A DNA stretch of 64,000 bases from Lacinutrix neustonica (GCF_026625145.1 NZ_CP113088.1:1777501-1841500), one strand, 5' to 3'; positions 20,301-31,608 are shown, counted from the stretch's first letter. A program made the numbers and translations. The notes: a model not told the origin generated them from the sequence alone.

Positions 20301-23300
20301 TTACTTGAAATACCTAAAGATTTAATTTTTTGTAAAATCTCTAAATCTAAATTTATTTCGTTTTCACTCGGCCAAAGCTCCTGTAATCCATCAACTCCTG
20401 TGGCGTATAAAGGCACTTCTATTTGATAATAATTTTGGGTTAAATCGTTACCCATTCTAATAAAACCAATCAATTCATTCTGTTCTAAAGAAGGCGAATT
20501 AATTTTATCTCCAGCCTCGGCATGCATAAACATTCTTATACGGTTATATTGACGCATATCGATATCAATGTTTTTAAAAACGGCTCTAGAATCTTGCGGC
20601 TTCAAATCGCAAACATTGACCACCAATGCCTGTTCATTCCGGTCTATAATAGAATTATTATTGTTTAATCGCTCCGGCTCCACCCCTGGAGGCGACGCAT
20701 AACTGCCGTCATTCTCCTGAGTACTTACCGCTCCTACGGTAAAAGCTGTGTCATCGAAGTCTGTAGGTGTAGCACCACCATCTAATGCCAATTGGTAACG
20801 TCTCCAATCGCTACGTACCAGATCTAAAGTTCCAAAACGAAAGGTGGTTTGCTCAGAAAAACCGTTTAAAAAAATACGTGCAAAACGAATAGAACGCAAA
20901 TCGGTGATGCCATTCACGGCCTCTACATGATCGCCTTGTACCGGCACTCTAAACTGATACCAGCGTACTTGAACCTCTTCTCCATTTGGCAATTCTCTGT
21001 TGCGAAGTTTAACATCTGTAATGAATTTGCCAATAGGATTCCCTGGCGTTACTTCATCCGGACTATTTAACGGTAAATTTTGTCGTGTAATATCCAATTC
21101 ATATTGATAATAACTATCAATCGTATTCATGGTATTATCACGATTAATATCTTCTACATCGGGCTGGGTGGTCGACCCACGATTGGTATCACTAAAAGTG
21201 TCCGGTGAGTTGCCTTGCACCCCATTATAGCGCTTGTAGCGGTCAAAGATATTTCCTTCTGCGCTTATATAATATTGGTAATTATCTCCAGCAGGATCTG
21301 GAAGACCAGCAAAATTTGGAAAATTAGCAGCTTCCGCCCCATCATCATAGCCATCATATCCCACATCTTGATTGGCTCTAGCCTCTCCTGTAGAATCAAA
21401 GGCATACACTAAGGCTTGATTTAAAGGCACCACCGTTTCATAACTGGTTACGGGTAGTAGACTTACATTACCATCTTGAGGCAATCCATTTTCGTATTGT
21501 TTTCGGCCATCTCTTAAAACATCTTCAGAGATGCTTCCTAAGTTAAACACCAATTTCCCTCCTGGGTTGGTACTATCCTCCTGAAACGGATCCTGTAGCC
21601 GAAATTCAATATACTCCACATTGGACTGTTCAAAATCTGTAGACGTGAGTTGTCCGGTAATCCCTGCCCAGGCATTATTTGGATTAATCACCTGATTCCC
21701 ATTTAAATTGGTATCACTAAAATTATAAGGACCTCTTTCTGTGGGGTGGTAAGTTAAATCTAAGGTATTTAATACGGTGGTTTGCCCCTGTGCAATATCT
21801 TGTTGTGGAAATAATTCGTCGACAAAAACACGAGAATTATACAACCCGTAAACGTCGTCATCTGTTAATCCTCCTGGTCGCTGACTGCTATAAAAAATAG
21901 GGTCGATCGTATACCAATTTAACAGTGCTCTATCATAACCACTTTCCTGTCCATCTACATCAAAAGCGGTAGTTCCATTAAGATTTAAAGGTCTGCTTGA
22001 TAAAAACCAAGCCTGGGCCGATTTTAAGTCGATGCCATTTTGGGTGCCTTCAAAATCATCAATGTAAGAGGTGGCTTCACCATTAAAATCGGTGCCTTTT
22101 GGAGCGCCAGGTAGTAAATAGGCAAACTCACCACGCAACGATAAATTGGACGGCGCATCGGTATCTATGTTTGGTAGTTTATTTGCTAAACGGGTAAAGA
22201 AGGGGACTTCTGTTGAATAGTTACCATTAAAGCCTAAAATGGTATTGTTAATAGGCTCACTATTATAGTTTGCCTTTTGGGTGATTGGCCGTTCGTTTAA
22301 ATTAATATAGGTGGCCCCAATTAAGAAGTTTTCGTTGAATTGATGCTCGACATTTAATCCTGTAAAACGCTTGGTTTGTTGTCCAAAAATGGCATTGTTT
22401 TCTGTGGTGACTTGAATGGGTGTGTTGCTGGCTTTTAGTGCTTCGTCTAAAATCTGTACACGCCCCAATTGATAATTCACCGTGTAATCTACACCTTCCA
22501 CTAACACACGTCCTCCTGCGGTTACTTTTACAGAGCCTCGAGGCACATTAAAGCCGCCAATGGCAATCCCGTCACCCCCTTGAGATTTATAGCGTCCTTT
22601 AATTTGGAATTTATTTTTTTGAACCTCATCTAAAGCCGCCGTTTTGGTTTTTTTATAGAGTAAATCGTAAACGTATTTCTCTTGGTTTAAGTTCGGGTAA
22701 GTATCCAAGTCATAATCTGCAGCATTATCTCCTGGATTGCCATCATTATCTAAAATATCAAATAAATAACGCCCAAAAGGCTCGACTTTAGTAAACACAA
22801 TTTTTCCGTTCTGTGGAATGACTGTGATTCCGGGTACAAAATCAAAAAATCCATCGCCATTCGCCTGCGGATCGTTATTGAAATTTAATCGATCAAAATT
22901 GAAAAGCCTCAACAAGGTGGTTTCACTAATAGGATCGCCGTTAAAATCGGTTCCGAACCCACCACTACCTTCCACAGGTGTAATAAAGTTTAAAGGGGCT
23001 GATTCGTTATAAAAGATATTGAGTTTAAAATCTTCCTGACTTAATTGATAGGCACCTGTATCGTAAATGTTTTTCATCATTAACCCCCAAAGTGGTTGTG
23101 TGACAGAGGTGATACTACTTTTTAATAATTTTAGAATCAGGTTGTTATTCGTGACATTAGTTACTTCATTACGGCCGTTGGTTTCAACAGTTGTTGCACC
23201 AATGCCATCGTTTGCAAATTCACCCACCTGAAACACTTGGCCGCCAACGGTAAACTGAAACGCCACCGCTAACACCTCATCGTTATTTAAACGCTGATTT

Positions 23301-24634
23301 AAGGAAATATAACCCAATTGCGTATTTAAAACATATTCCTGTCCTTCGGTTAATTTTCTTGAATTCTCTAATTTAGCATAATCAAATCCCTCATTAAAAC
23401 CTGGCACTAAAATACCTTGTTGCACGGTGGCCACATCTCTCACTGCCTCTGTTAATTGAAACCCTGGACTACCAATATTTGTTGGATCTAAACGGTTATT
23501 ACCATTATCAGGATACGCGCCGGGTCCGGAGGTAGAAACAACTCCAGGATTACCAAAAATAGTAGATTCCCCTAAATCTTGAAGGGCTACAATATTTCTA
23601 ACATTCTCAGTCCTGTTACTTCTATTGGTCACCCAAACTTCGGCTCTTGTAATTTGAACGTTGGTATTTATAAATGGATAATTGGCCAAGGCCTTATCGT
23701 ACGTCTCGCGAAAATATTGTGCTAAGAAAAAGTGCCTATTTTCGTCGTAATCTCTAATAAAAAAATCAAACTCATCTAAGGTACCGCCCCCTTGTGCGAC
23801 GACTGATCGTGAATCTGATTTTTGTTCAGAAAACACACCAGTAACGGTGGTTTTTCCGAATTTAAGTTGTGTTTTTACACCAAATAGACTTTGTGCGCGA
23901 GAAATTAAGGAACTGTTTAAAGGCATACTAACGTTACCAACTTCTATTTTTTGAATGATATCATCCTCTGTAGGGGTGTATTCTAATTTTACTAAATTTT
24001 GAAAATCGAATGTAGACTCTGTATCATAATTGGCAGTCACCTGCAATCGCGTTCCTACTTTACCCAATAAACTCAGGCTAATCCGCTGGTCGAAATCAAA
24101 AGTAAAATTACTTCTGTTCCTTGGTGAGAACGAGGGATTGTCTTGTTTGGTAAAGAGCACCCCTAAATCCATTTCTAGGGATCCTTGTGGAACGACTTCT
24201 ATGGTGTTCCCGCCAAAAATACTTTCAAAAAAACCAGAATTGACATAAAACTCGGGAAGTAGATTTTTTTTATCTTCCTCTGAGGTGTCTTTTTTACCAT
24301 CGAAGGCATCAATTTTTTGCTTGTAATAGCTTTTTATGTTATTTGAAAATACTAATTCTTGATATTCTTTTGGCGTTAAAATTAGGGGGTACTTAATATT
24401 AAAGCGGCCCACCGATTCTGTATAGATGTAACGATCTAAAATGGCATCGTACGTGTATTTAGACTCTATACTCCTTGGGTTTGGCATGATTATGGTCCCT
24501 AGACTATAGCCTGTAGAATCTTGTTCTGTAGGTTCCGGATCTTGAGCAAAAGCAACAAAAGACAGCAGAAAAACGATAATTAAGAGTAGGTGCTTTTTAA
24601 TCGATTTATAACATGGAAGGTTAGATGTATTCAA
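17343..24634 (-). CDS. sprA: Type IX secretion/gliding protein SprA (three lesions)
   Basis: About 2,429 residues, matching the roughly 2,400 of F. johnsoniae SprA, the giant 36-strand outer-membrane translocon barrel of the type IX system. Signal peptide: SIKKHLLLIIVFLLSFVAFA. Family segments include FDFDQRISLSLLGKVGTRL, VEVGNVSMPLNSSLISRAQ-like GNVSMPLNSSLISRAQ, YTVNYQLGRVQILDEALKAS, SYIDDFEGTQNGIDLKSAQAW and a C-terminal FFFDYSF-type strand ending in LRYNFGN. Lesions: near 19186 CCGGAA is read as CCGTAA and makes a single stop after GEQDP; near 18600 CCGG is read as CCGAG; near 17375 TCCGG is read as TCTCGG. The net gain of two bases fits exactly. It is 6 bases downstream of ruvA, the usual neighbour. 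Confidence 0.95.
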
Positions 24635-24640
24635 AATCTA

Positions 24641-25222
24641 TTATAGGTTTTTTAAAGCTTGTTTAATAATGGCTTCTACCGTCGCGTCCGGTTGTGCTAC
24701 CACAATTTTATCGACCACACGTTCGGCTTGTTTTTTAACAAAACCAAGTACTTCTAAAGCAGATAACGCTTCATCCTTGTTGGTATTGTTTCTATTCACA
24801 GAAACTTCATCAATATCATAAATTTTAATGATTTTATCTTTTAGGTCAATAATCACGCGTTGCGCTGTTTTAGCCCCAATGCCTTTTATAGATTGAATAA
24901 GTGCCACATCTTCTGTTGCGATCCCTTCCCTAATTTGTTTTGGCGTTAAAGATGACAGCATGGTTCTTGCGGTATTGGCGCCAATACCACTTACAGAAAT
25001 TAGTAGTCTAAACACGTCGCGTTCTCCTTTAGAAGCAAAGCCATATAAAATATGTGCATCTTCTCGCACTTGTAAATGAGTAAATAGGTGTACGTTTTCC
25101 TGGTCCGGAATTTGAGAAAAAGTGTTTAATGAGATATTGAGTAAATAACCAACACCATTACAGTCTATCGTTACGTCGGTTGGATTTTTCTCCACCATTT
25201 TTCCCTTTATGTGTGTAATCAT
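24641..25222 (-). CDS. ruvA: Holliday junction branch migration protein RuvA
   Basis: 193 residues, normal. The N-terminal OB fold starts MITHIKGKMVEKNPTDVTIDCNGVGYLLNIS; two helix-hairpin-helix motifs follow (LLISVSGIGANTARTMLS and LIQSIKGIGAKTAQRVIIDLKDK); domain III at the C-terminus (EALSALEVLGF ... VEAIIKQALKNL) contacts RuvB. RuvA tetramers bind the four-way junction and load RuvB, encoded at 52983-54004. A TACATTTG promoter lies just upstream and sprA follows in the same direction. Confidence 0.97.
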   Translation of the reverse strand: MITHIKGKMVEKNPTDVTIDCNGVGYLLNISLNTFSQIPDQENVHLFTHLQVREDAHILYGFASKGERDVFRLLISVSGIGANTARTMLSSLTPKQIREGIATEDVALIQSIKGIGAKTAQRVIIDLKDKIIKIYDIDEVSVNRNNTNKDEALSALEVLGFVKKQAERVVDKIVVAQPDATVEAIIKQALKNL

Positions 25223-25247
25223 TTACTGTCAGTTTGTTAAGTCGTCA

Positions 25248-25278
25248 AATGTAATAAAATTATTGGACTAAAAGTCAA
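25248..25278 (-). promoter_or_regulatory. Bacteroidota-type promoter for ruvA-sprA
   Basis: Minus-strand TACATTTG at 25248-25255 and TTG at 25276-25278, separated by 20 bases, about 26 bases before the ruvA ATG. Confidence 0.75.
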
Positions 25279-25340
25279 GCGGCTTTTTAGCTTAAAAATT
25301 AGGCGTCCCTGCTTTTACTAATCCTGCCAATTAAAAAAAA

Positions 25341-25380
25341 TCTTCATGCTTTCCTTCTTTTTAAAAGGCAAGCATGAAGA
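25341..25380 (-). terminator. Rho-independent terminator of maeB
   Basis: Perfect 11-bp arms TCTTCATGCTT and AAGCATGAAGA with an 18-base loop. An A8 run at 25333-25340 becomes the T tail on the minus strand, right after the maeB stop. Confidence 0.88.
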
Positions 25381-25398
25381 TGATACTTCCCTATACAA

Positions 25399-27676
25399 TT
25401 AGTTTATTTTCCCTTTCTGTTGGGCATCAATAACTGCGATCGCGGTCATGTTTACAATTTCATCCACGCTGGCATCCAATTGCAAAATGTGCACGGGCTT
25501 ACGTAGTCCCATCATGATGGGACCAATGGACTCTGCCTTATTAAGTTCTTTTAATAATTTGTAGGTAATATTTGCCGATTCTAAATTTGGGAAAATTAAG
25601 GTGTTCACTTTCTTTCCTGCTAATTTTGAAAACGGAAAGATGTCCTGTAGCATCTTACTATTGAGTGCAAAATCGGTTTGAAGCTCCCCATCGACTAACA
25701 AATCTGGATGTCTGCGGTGTAAATAAGTTACGGCTTCGCGTACTTTGGTCGCGGTCTCGGTCTTTTGAAGATCCAAAATTTGAAAAGCTAGTCATCGCCA
25801 TGATGGGTTCCAAGCCAAACATTTTTACCACACCACTCGTCATTTGAGCAATCTTAATTAAATCTTTCGCACTGGGATTGATATTAATGGAGGTATCACT
25901 TAAAAACATAGGACCACGTTCGGTCATCATAAGGTTGGTGGTTGCAATCCGGGTAGAACCTGGTGCTAAACCAATGAGTTCTAACATGGGTTTTACCACT
26001 TGTGGATAACTACGCGAGTAACCCGAAATCATGGCATCGGCATCGCCTTCGTTAACCATCATGGCCCCGTAATAGTTGCGTTCCCGCATTAATTTCTGAG
26101 CCTCCAATAGGGTTACCCCACGGCGTTTACGTTGTTCCCAATAGGCCTCTGCATATTTATTTTTTTGTGTGACCTGATCGTCATTTTTAGGATCGATAAT
26201 AGGCACATCGGCATCAAATTCAATCTCTTCTTTAAGACGCTCAATCTCTTCTTTTCTACCCAATAAAATAGGAAAGGCAATGCCTTCATCGTAAGAAATT
26301 TGTGCAGCTTTTAGCACATCGATATGGTCTGCCTCGGTATACACCACACGTTTGGGTGCTGTTTTTGCGCGGTTTAATAAGAGTCTTACAATCTTGTTGT
26401 CGTTCCCTAAACGCTGTAGTAGTTCTTCTTTATACTTTTCCCAATCGGTAATAGGTTCTTTTGCCACACCGCTATCCATTGCAGCTTTTGCTACGGCTGG
26501 TGGTACTTCGGCAATTAAACGGGGGTCGAAAGGTTTTGGGATGATGTATTCCTTACTAAAGGTTAAGCGTGTTTCACCATAGGCAATGTTTACTTGCTCC
26601 GGCACGGGTTCTTTAGCCAAATTCGCTAAAGCCTCCACAGCCGCCATTTTCATGGCTTCGTTAATTTTAGTCGCACGCACGTCTAGGGCGCCACGGAAAA
26701 TAAACGGAAACCCTAACACATTATTCACCTGGTTAGGATGGTCACTTCGCCCCGTGGCCATGATAATATCTTTACGCGTGGCAATGGCCAGATCGTAATT
26801 AATCTCAGGATCTGGATTGGCCATGGCAAAAACAATAGGGTTTTTAGCCATAGCTAAAAGCATGTTTGGCGAAACGATATCTGAGGTGGACAGCCCAATA
26901 AAAACATCGGCATCTATCATGGCTTCATCTAAAGTGTCTATTTTACGATGGGTGGCAAATTCTGCTTTTTGCGAGGTGAGGTTGTCGCGGTCATCACGAA
27001 TAACGCCTTTACTATCTAACATCACGACATTTTCACGCTTTGCCCCAAAGGCCAAGTATAAGCGGGTACATGAAATGGCTGCTGCTCCAGCACCACTCAC
27101 GACTATTTTAACCTCTTCTATCTTCTTTTCTGAAAGCTCCAAGGCGTTTAACAAAGCGGCAGCCGAGATGATGGCCGTACCATGCTGGTCGTCGTGCATC
27201 ACGGGAATATCGAGCTCTTCTTTAAGGCGGCGTTCAATTTCGAAAGCTTCGGGGCTTTTATATCTTCTAGGTTGATGCCCCCAAAGGTAGGCGCAATCAT
27301 TTTTACGGTTTGTATAAAGGTTTCAATGTCTTCGGTATCGACTTCAATATCGAACACATCGATATCGGCAAAGATTTTAAAGAGCAGGCCTTTACCTTCC
27401 ATCACGGGTTTAGAGGCTTCGGGTCCTATGTTTCCTAGGCCTAAAACTGCGGTACCGTTAGAAATTACGGCGACGAGATTGCCTTTAGCGGTATATTTAT
27501 AAACGTTGTTTTTATCTTTTTCTATTTCTAAGCAAGGTTCTGCCACGCCTGGTGAGTAGGCCAATGCCAAATCTCTTTGGGTGGCGTACTTTTTTGTTGG
27601 CACTACTTTAATTTTCCCTGGCGTTGGCTTGGCATGATAGACCGAGAGCCTCACGTCTTTTACTTTGTTTGCTCAT
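25399..27676 (-). CDS. maeB: NADP-dependent malic enzyme with phosphotransacetylase-like domain (three lesions)
   Basis: 758 residues after repair, the standard MaeB length. It decarboxylates malate to pyruvate in the cytoplasm. The malic enzyme half carries [54 protein letters not shown] and the Rossmann GAGAAAIS. The C-terminal phosphotransacetylase-like half (from about residue 430) has [23 protein letters not shown] and [22 protein letters not shown]. Lesions: near 27644 (REALVYHAKP; TCTGG read as TCTCGG), near 27251 ([17 protein letters not shown] read as CCGAAG) and near 25758 (GSSK to ETATKVREA; one extra base). The start is the ATG at 27676 ([10 protein letters not shown]). Confidence 0.95.
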
Positions 27677-27699
27677 ATATTAATCAATGAAGTGAAATA

Positions 27700-27707
27700 C
27701 AAATGTA
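27700..27707 (-). promoter_or_regulatory. -7 element for maeB
   Basis: Minus-strand TACATTTG, fitting TAnnTTTG, 24 bases before the maeB ATG. No clear TTG -33 element. Confidence 0.6.
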
Positions 27708-27797
27708 AGGGTTTTGTGAGAAAAGTGGTTGTAAAAAGGGGAATAGAAAAGAGGGAAAAAGGGAGTGGGTGAAATAAGAGTAACGGCTGTTTGAGTT

Positions 27798-28961
27798 CTA
27801 ATCATACTCATTAATTCCATAGAGCACTTGTTTCATTTTGCTCCCGTTGATTTCGACGGGTTTGTAGGCATTGTTGAATTTCTCGATACTAGTTTGAATG
27901 TTCTGCTTTAAAGTATTGTAAGCTAACGGTATTTTTGAAGCGCATTGCTGTTCATTTTCATAGCTAGTGAGCATGATTCCAAATTTTTCATAAAACTTTG
28001 CCCCTTGATCTATATGTGTATTGTATTGCGTAATGAATTGCAATAGTCGATCGATAGGAAACTCTAAGTTGATTTGCATTTTATGTGCCTTAAAGCGTTG
28101 ATTTTCATCAATTATCGCTTTATTTAATTCTTCTAAATATCCGTTTAAATACTCCCTAACTACATCCCAGTCATCATTATTCCTACATTCTTCGATTGGT
28201 GTTCTATATTTAATAGGCTTTGTGAAATCTACAAATAACTGTTCTAATTCTTCAATAATATTATCATTACTTTTTTTAAGAAATGCAGTTTCAAAATAAA
28301 TGGTATTCAAATCGTTATGCATACGCAGTGTGAAGTCTAAAACACACTCGACTTCTTCTAAATTAGCTTCTTTTTCTATTTTAGTCGAGCTCGTGTTATT
28401 AAATAAAGACACAAAAGAATGTAAGACCGATGTATAAATATTATCACCTAAAATACCGGATAAACTAAATCCTGTTTTCTTATCCTGTTTACTGCTAATA
28501 ATATCTTTCATTTTAGTAAACTCCGGATAATGATTTGGATTACTAAGGTTATTGATTTCGTTAAAAGTAGCTACTGAAGAAAAGTGATGGTCTAAACTCA
28601 AGGTTTTTTCATAGAGGATTTTAATAATTTGTAAACCTTTTAGATAGCGTATTTTACTGATTTCGGAAGCTTCTGACAAGGCATTAAACGCAAGTTGTTC
28701 TTGCATACTACCCTTTTTAATCAATAAAGCTACTTGAGCATTGATGTCTTTTGATTTATTAAGTTCCTTAGATATAATACTTAATTCTCTAATAATACAA
28801 TTATTAGCAGCCTCGTATTCCTTAGTAACCACAAGAATTTCCTTGATCCATTCATTAATTATGATATCGATATCTTTTGCCGTGTCGTTTGTGTTTGCAG
28901 CACAAATACCAGACATCAATAATAGAATCAGAACTAATTTATATTTAATAAAGGTTGGCAT
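27798..28961 (-). CDS. Secreted helical protein of unknown function
   Basis: 387 residues; no family recognised. Signal peptide: KYKLVLILLLMSGICAANTN. The mature protein is rich in Asn, Glu, Ile and Lys and looks mostly alpha-helical, with long amphipathic stretches (IRELSIISKELNKSKDINAQVALLIKKG). There are four mature cysteines (NNCIIREL, EVECVLDF, EECRNNDDW, QQCASKIP). No catalytic motif is visible. It starts one base after the stop of the gene at 28963, so the two form an operon. Low G+C and no recognisable homology fit accessory DNA. Confidence 0.7.
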   Translation of the reverse strand: MPTFIKYKLVLILLLMSGICAANTNDTAKDIDIIINEWIKEILVVTKEYEAANNCIIRELSIISKELNKSKDINAQVALLIKKGSMQEQLAFNALSEASEISKIRYLKGLQIIKILYEKTLSLDHHFSSVATFNEINNLSNPNHYPEFTKMKDIISSKQDKKTGFSLSGILGDNIYTSVLHSFVSLFNNTSSTKIEKEANLEEVECVLDFTLRMHNDLNTIYFETAFLKKSNDNIIEELEQLFVDFTKPIKYRTPIEECRNNDDWDVVREYLNGYLEELNKAIIDENQRFKAHKMQINLEFPIDRLLQFITQYNTHIDQGAKFYEKFGIMLTSYENEQQCASKIPLAYNTLKQNIQTSIEKFNNAYKPVEINGSKMKQVLYGINEYD

Positions 28962-28962
28962 A

Positions 28963-29418
28963 CTATTGAATTTTGAGAGTCATTATAAAAGATTCGTTAG
29001 TAATCGCTACTGGATAATTACCTTTCAATATTGTAGTTATTGGTAAGGTTATTTCTAATTTCGACAACATACTACTGTCTAATTCAAGAGAGGCTTCCAA
29101 TATAAATGTAAATGCATCGCCTTTAGAGTGCTCGGTTATCTTCCCGCCAATTATTTTATAGACATCTTCTGTAGTGATTTTGGTTCGGTCTATGAAAAAT
29201 GTAACTGTGTTGTCTTCATTATAGATCAATCTGGTATTCGGCTGTGATTTGTTAGTTGATGTCGTAAAACTACAAATCCCTCTACCACTACAATCGGATC
29301 CTAATCTGCCAAAGGTTGATACTCCATCTATTGCTGTATTATTCGCTTCTTTTTGTTCTTGTGAATAAACCATAGTGGTTATGCACAGTAAGGTTACTGT
29401 ATGTATTATTTTTTTCAT
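28963..29418 (-). CDS. Secreted small protein with DCxGxGxC motif, unknown function
   Basis: 151 residues. Signal peptide: IIHTVTLLCITTMVYSQ. The mature N-terminus has FGRLGSDCSGRGICSF, a Cys-Gly-rich loop with two cysteines, followed by a beta-rich domain (RLIYNEDNTVTFFIDRTKI ... FTFILEASLELD ... LEITLPITTILKGNYPV). I have a memory of similar 'DCxGxxGxC' starts in small Bacteroidota secreted proteins but no name. It is first of a two-gene operon with the helical protein at 27798. Confidence 0.7.
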   Translation of the reverse strand: MKKIIHTVTLLCITTMVYSQEQKEANNTAIDGVSTFGRLGSDCSGRGICSFTTSTNKSQPNTRLIYNEDNTVTFFIDRTKITTEDVYKIIGGKITEHSKGDAFTFILEASLELDSSMLSKLEITLPITTILKGNYPVAITNESFIMTLKIQ

Positions 29419-29750
29419 ACCAAATATGCTTTTTAAAAAGTGACTGTGAAGAATAATAAGTTGGAGTAGTAATTAAAATCCCATATTCTTTTTTATGGAA
29501 CTCTAATTATTTATTACTCTTCAATTCTGAGTTATTTCTTCAGCTTTCTCTATTCCATACTGTAAAAGTTCTTGAAGTGCCATCTCTAAGATTTATTCTT
29601 ATTAATGAAATATAAATAGTTTCCATTTTCACATCAATAACAAGTACTATTCACTAACTTTTATTAGGCTAAATAAACACATCGAAACAACAACTTTTAA
29701 AACGCAAATAGGTATAATAAAAATAAGGGTTTTCACAATAATTATAACTT
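29419..29750. other. Intergenic region, 332 bases
   Basis: A/T-rich, no convincing gene. The minus strand contains a 20-codon frame at 29521-29583 (starting MALQELLQYGIEKAEE) with amino acid use like real coding DNA. It may be a relic or a micro-peptide, but there is no independent support. Confidence 0.3.
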
Positions 29751-30462
29751 CTAATTATATCCTATTGACAATAATTGTTCTTTTATTCCAGTAAAATGAT
29801 CTGCACCGTATATTATAGCAATCTTACTTAGAGTATCTTTCTTTAAGTTATTGACAATATTAGTATTGCGATATTTTATAATCACTTCTTCTTTAAATAC
29901 CTTGTCTTTTTTAGATTCTCTGCAAGAAGATTCTTCAAAAATGCTTGTTTCAAAATCACAAGGTTCCAAAATAATTTTCTTAAAATTAGTTTCATAATAC
30001 TGAATCATAGCTCGTAAAGAAACATCCACATTTTTTGAGTTTGTAGAGTCTAGCCCTAATACATTATATGAAGGTTGATTTACCAAATTTTTTTTTAATT
30101 TCACCTTAATAATAGAATCCATCCATCCTTTATAGCCATTTTTAAAGGTAGGCAAGAGTGTCACTTTTCTAAATTTTCTAATAAATAAGGTGTCCGTTTT
30201 TTCACGGTATTACTTTTTCATAATAAAAAAAATAATTCTTCTTTTTTAAAGAATCAATTTTATTTTTAACATCTGCATAAAACATTTCAGTTCCCAAATG
30301 AGTGATAGGAAAGAAGACAATTTCCTTCCTGTCATTTACTAATTTCTTTAATTTCATCTCATCATTAAAAGCCCCATTTCGCTCTAAAGCAGCATTATAT
30401 AGCATTTTTTTACAACTAAACAGGTTGAACAAAACTAATAGTAAAAACAATTCCTTTTTCAT
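29751..30462 (-). CDS. Lipoprotein, possibly TraB/Tiki-like (CCGG lesion)
   Basis: About 236 residues after repair near 30205, where CCGGAA is read as CCGTGAA; the repaired frame reads YYEKVIPEKTDTLFIRKF. The N-terminus is a lipoprotein signal (FLLLVLFNLFSCKK, lipobox Cys about residue 17). Segments EIVFFPITHLGTEMFYADV and the C-terminal KIAIIYGADHFTGIKEQLLSIGY resemble the N- and C-terminal conserved blocks of TraB/GumN-like proteins (a Tiki-type fold with an essential His). This assignment is tentative. No clear operon partner. Confidence 0.6.
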
Positions 30463-30516
30463 GATTAAAAAAATTTAAACCGCACAAATGCTAACACACT
30501 TATGCGATTGTTAATA

Positions 30517-31075
30517 TTATGGAAATAAAATACCTATTAAAATTATGAATAAATCATCACCGTAATCTCCAAAAATAAGATCCCACCAACACCCAAGTTG
30601 ATACCATTTGCAGGGGCCATCTAACCTAGTTAGATCACCTTCTGGATATGTATCTCCTGTTGGGTTTCCAAATAAAATTAAACCTCCATTTTTTATTCTA
30701 TTAATTTTATTGTATTTCTTAATAAAAACATATGCCTTTGCTATTTCTTCACCGAGAATCGCTAGCTAATATTTCTTTAGAACTAATTCCTTTTGATAAA
30801 TAAGCATAAGACTTATTGAGTAAGGCATTTCCTTCATCTGTAATTTTTTTATTATTTTCGCCTATCAAACCTAATTTAAAAGTATTGTAAGACATTCCTT
30901 TTTTATAAAAAGGTTTTACACTTTCAACAAAAGAACTCATTCCTTGACGAAGATTACTTTTAACTTCTTCAATTCGCTGTTTTGAATATTCGTTTTCCTG
31001 TGCACTAACATTAACACTAACTAACAACACTATAGCCATCGTAACTGCTGACATTACATTTTTTAAATTTCTCAT
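30517..31075 (-). CDS. Secreted protein with Trp-rich hydrophobic tail, unknown (CCGG lesion)
   Basis: About 185 residues after repair near 30754 (TCCGGT read as TCTCGGT). Without repair the frame stops at SKEILASDSR; with it, it continues EEIAKAYVFIKKYNKINR and ends at 30517. Signal peptide: MSAVTMAIVLLVSVNVSAQ. The repaired C-terminus is unusual: DGPCKWYQLGCWWDLIFGDYG followed by a very hydrophobic FIILIGILFP end, with two Cys six residues apart. No family recognised. The protein faces away from the accessory island that starts at 31705. Confidence 0.65.
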
Positions 31076-31252
31076 AATGTATAATTTTAAATTAAGATAT
31101 ACCTACTCTATACGCTTTTCGGTTACCGCGGCTTTTTTATAGTGTTTAGCTTGACACTCTTAAAATAAACCGGTTGCAAATCTTATTTAAAAATTTCATA
31201 TCTTAGCTTAAGAATTAAACGCAAGTTTATTTCGGTTTTAGCGAACCACGAG

Positions 31253-31286
31253 AGCCTTTACCTTGTAGAGGCTTTCTCTATTTTTA
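31253..31286 (+). terminator. Terminator-like hairpin without an upstream gene
   Basis: Arms AGCCTTTAC and GTAGAGGCT (9 bp, one G-T pair) with a 3-base loop, followed on the plus strand by TTCTCTATTTTT. There is no plus-strand gene upstream to terminate. Confidence 0.6.
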
Positions 31287-31328
31287 ATCTTCTGTTTTCC
31301 TAATAATTATTTTTAATTGATTTTGGTT

Positions 31329-31362
31329 AAACGAATATGAGCTAGCATCATATTCGTTTTTT
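31329..31362 (+). terminator. Strong terminator-like hairpin without an upstream gene
   Basis: Perfect 12-bp arms AAACGAATATGA and TCATATTCGTTT, 7-base loop, then a T run on the plus strand. It lies 343 bases before the AraC-type gene. Confidence 0.75.
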
Positions 31363-31463
31363 AATTAACACCTTATTAAACAAGATTTAACTAATAGCGT
31401 TTTGTTTAACTGTCATAAAGGTAGTATTGTTTTTACGTGGTTTGCAAGTGATGTTTTCAGAAT

Positions 31464-31477
31464 TTTATAAATTTTGA
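31464..31477 (+). promoter_or_regulatory. TTTATAAATTTTGA motif, copy 1
   Basis: Exact 14-base match shared with 31595-31608 and 33421-33434. It lies upstream of the AraC-type regulator gene. It could be a binding site of that regulator or part of a promoter (TATAAATTTTG is a loose -7-like sequence). Confidence 0.4.
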
Positions 31478-31594
31478 ATTATTATCTATTTTTAATTTGC
31501 TGCTAACGACCTGTTTATTAGTTAATTGAGTCAACTAAGAGTTTTTTCAAAACATTAACAAACAAAATTGAGATTTATAGGCAACTATTCATTA

Positions 31595-31608
31595 TTTATA
31601 AATTTTGA
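31595..31608 (+). promoter_or_regulatory. TTTATAAATTTTGA motif, copy 2
   Basis: Exact copy, 97 bases before the ATG of the AraC-type gene. It is flanked by the TTTATAGGyAACTA repeats at 31574-31587 and 31656-31669. Confidence 0.4.
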
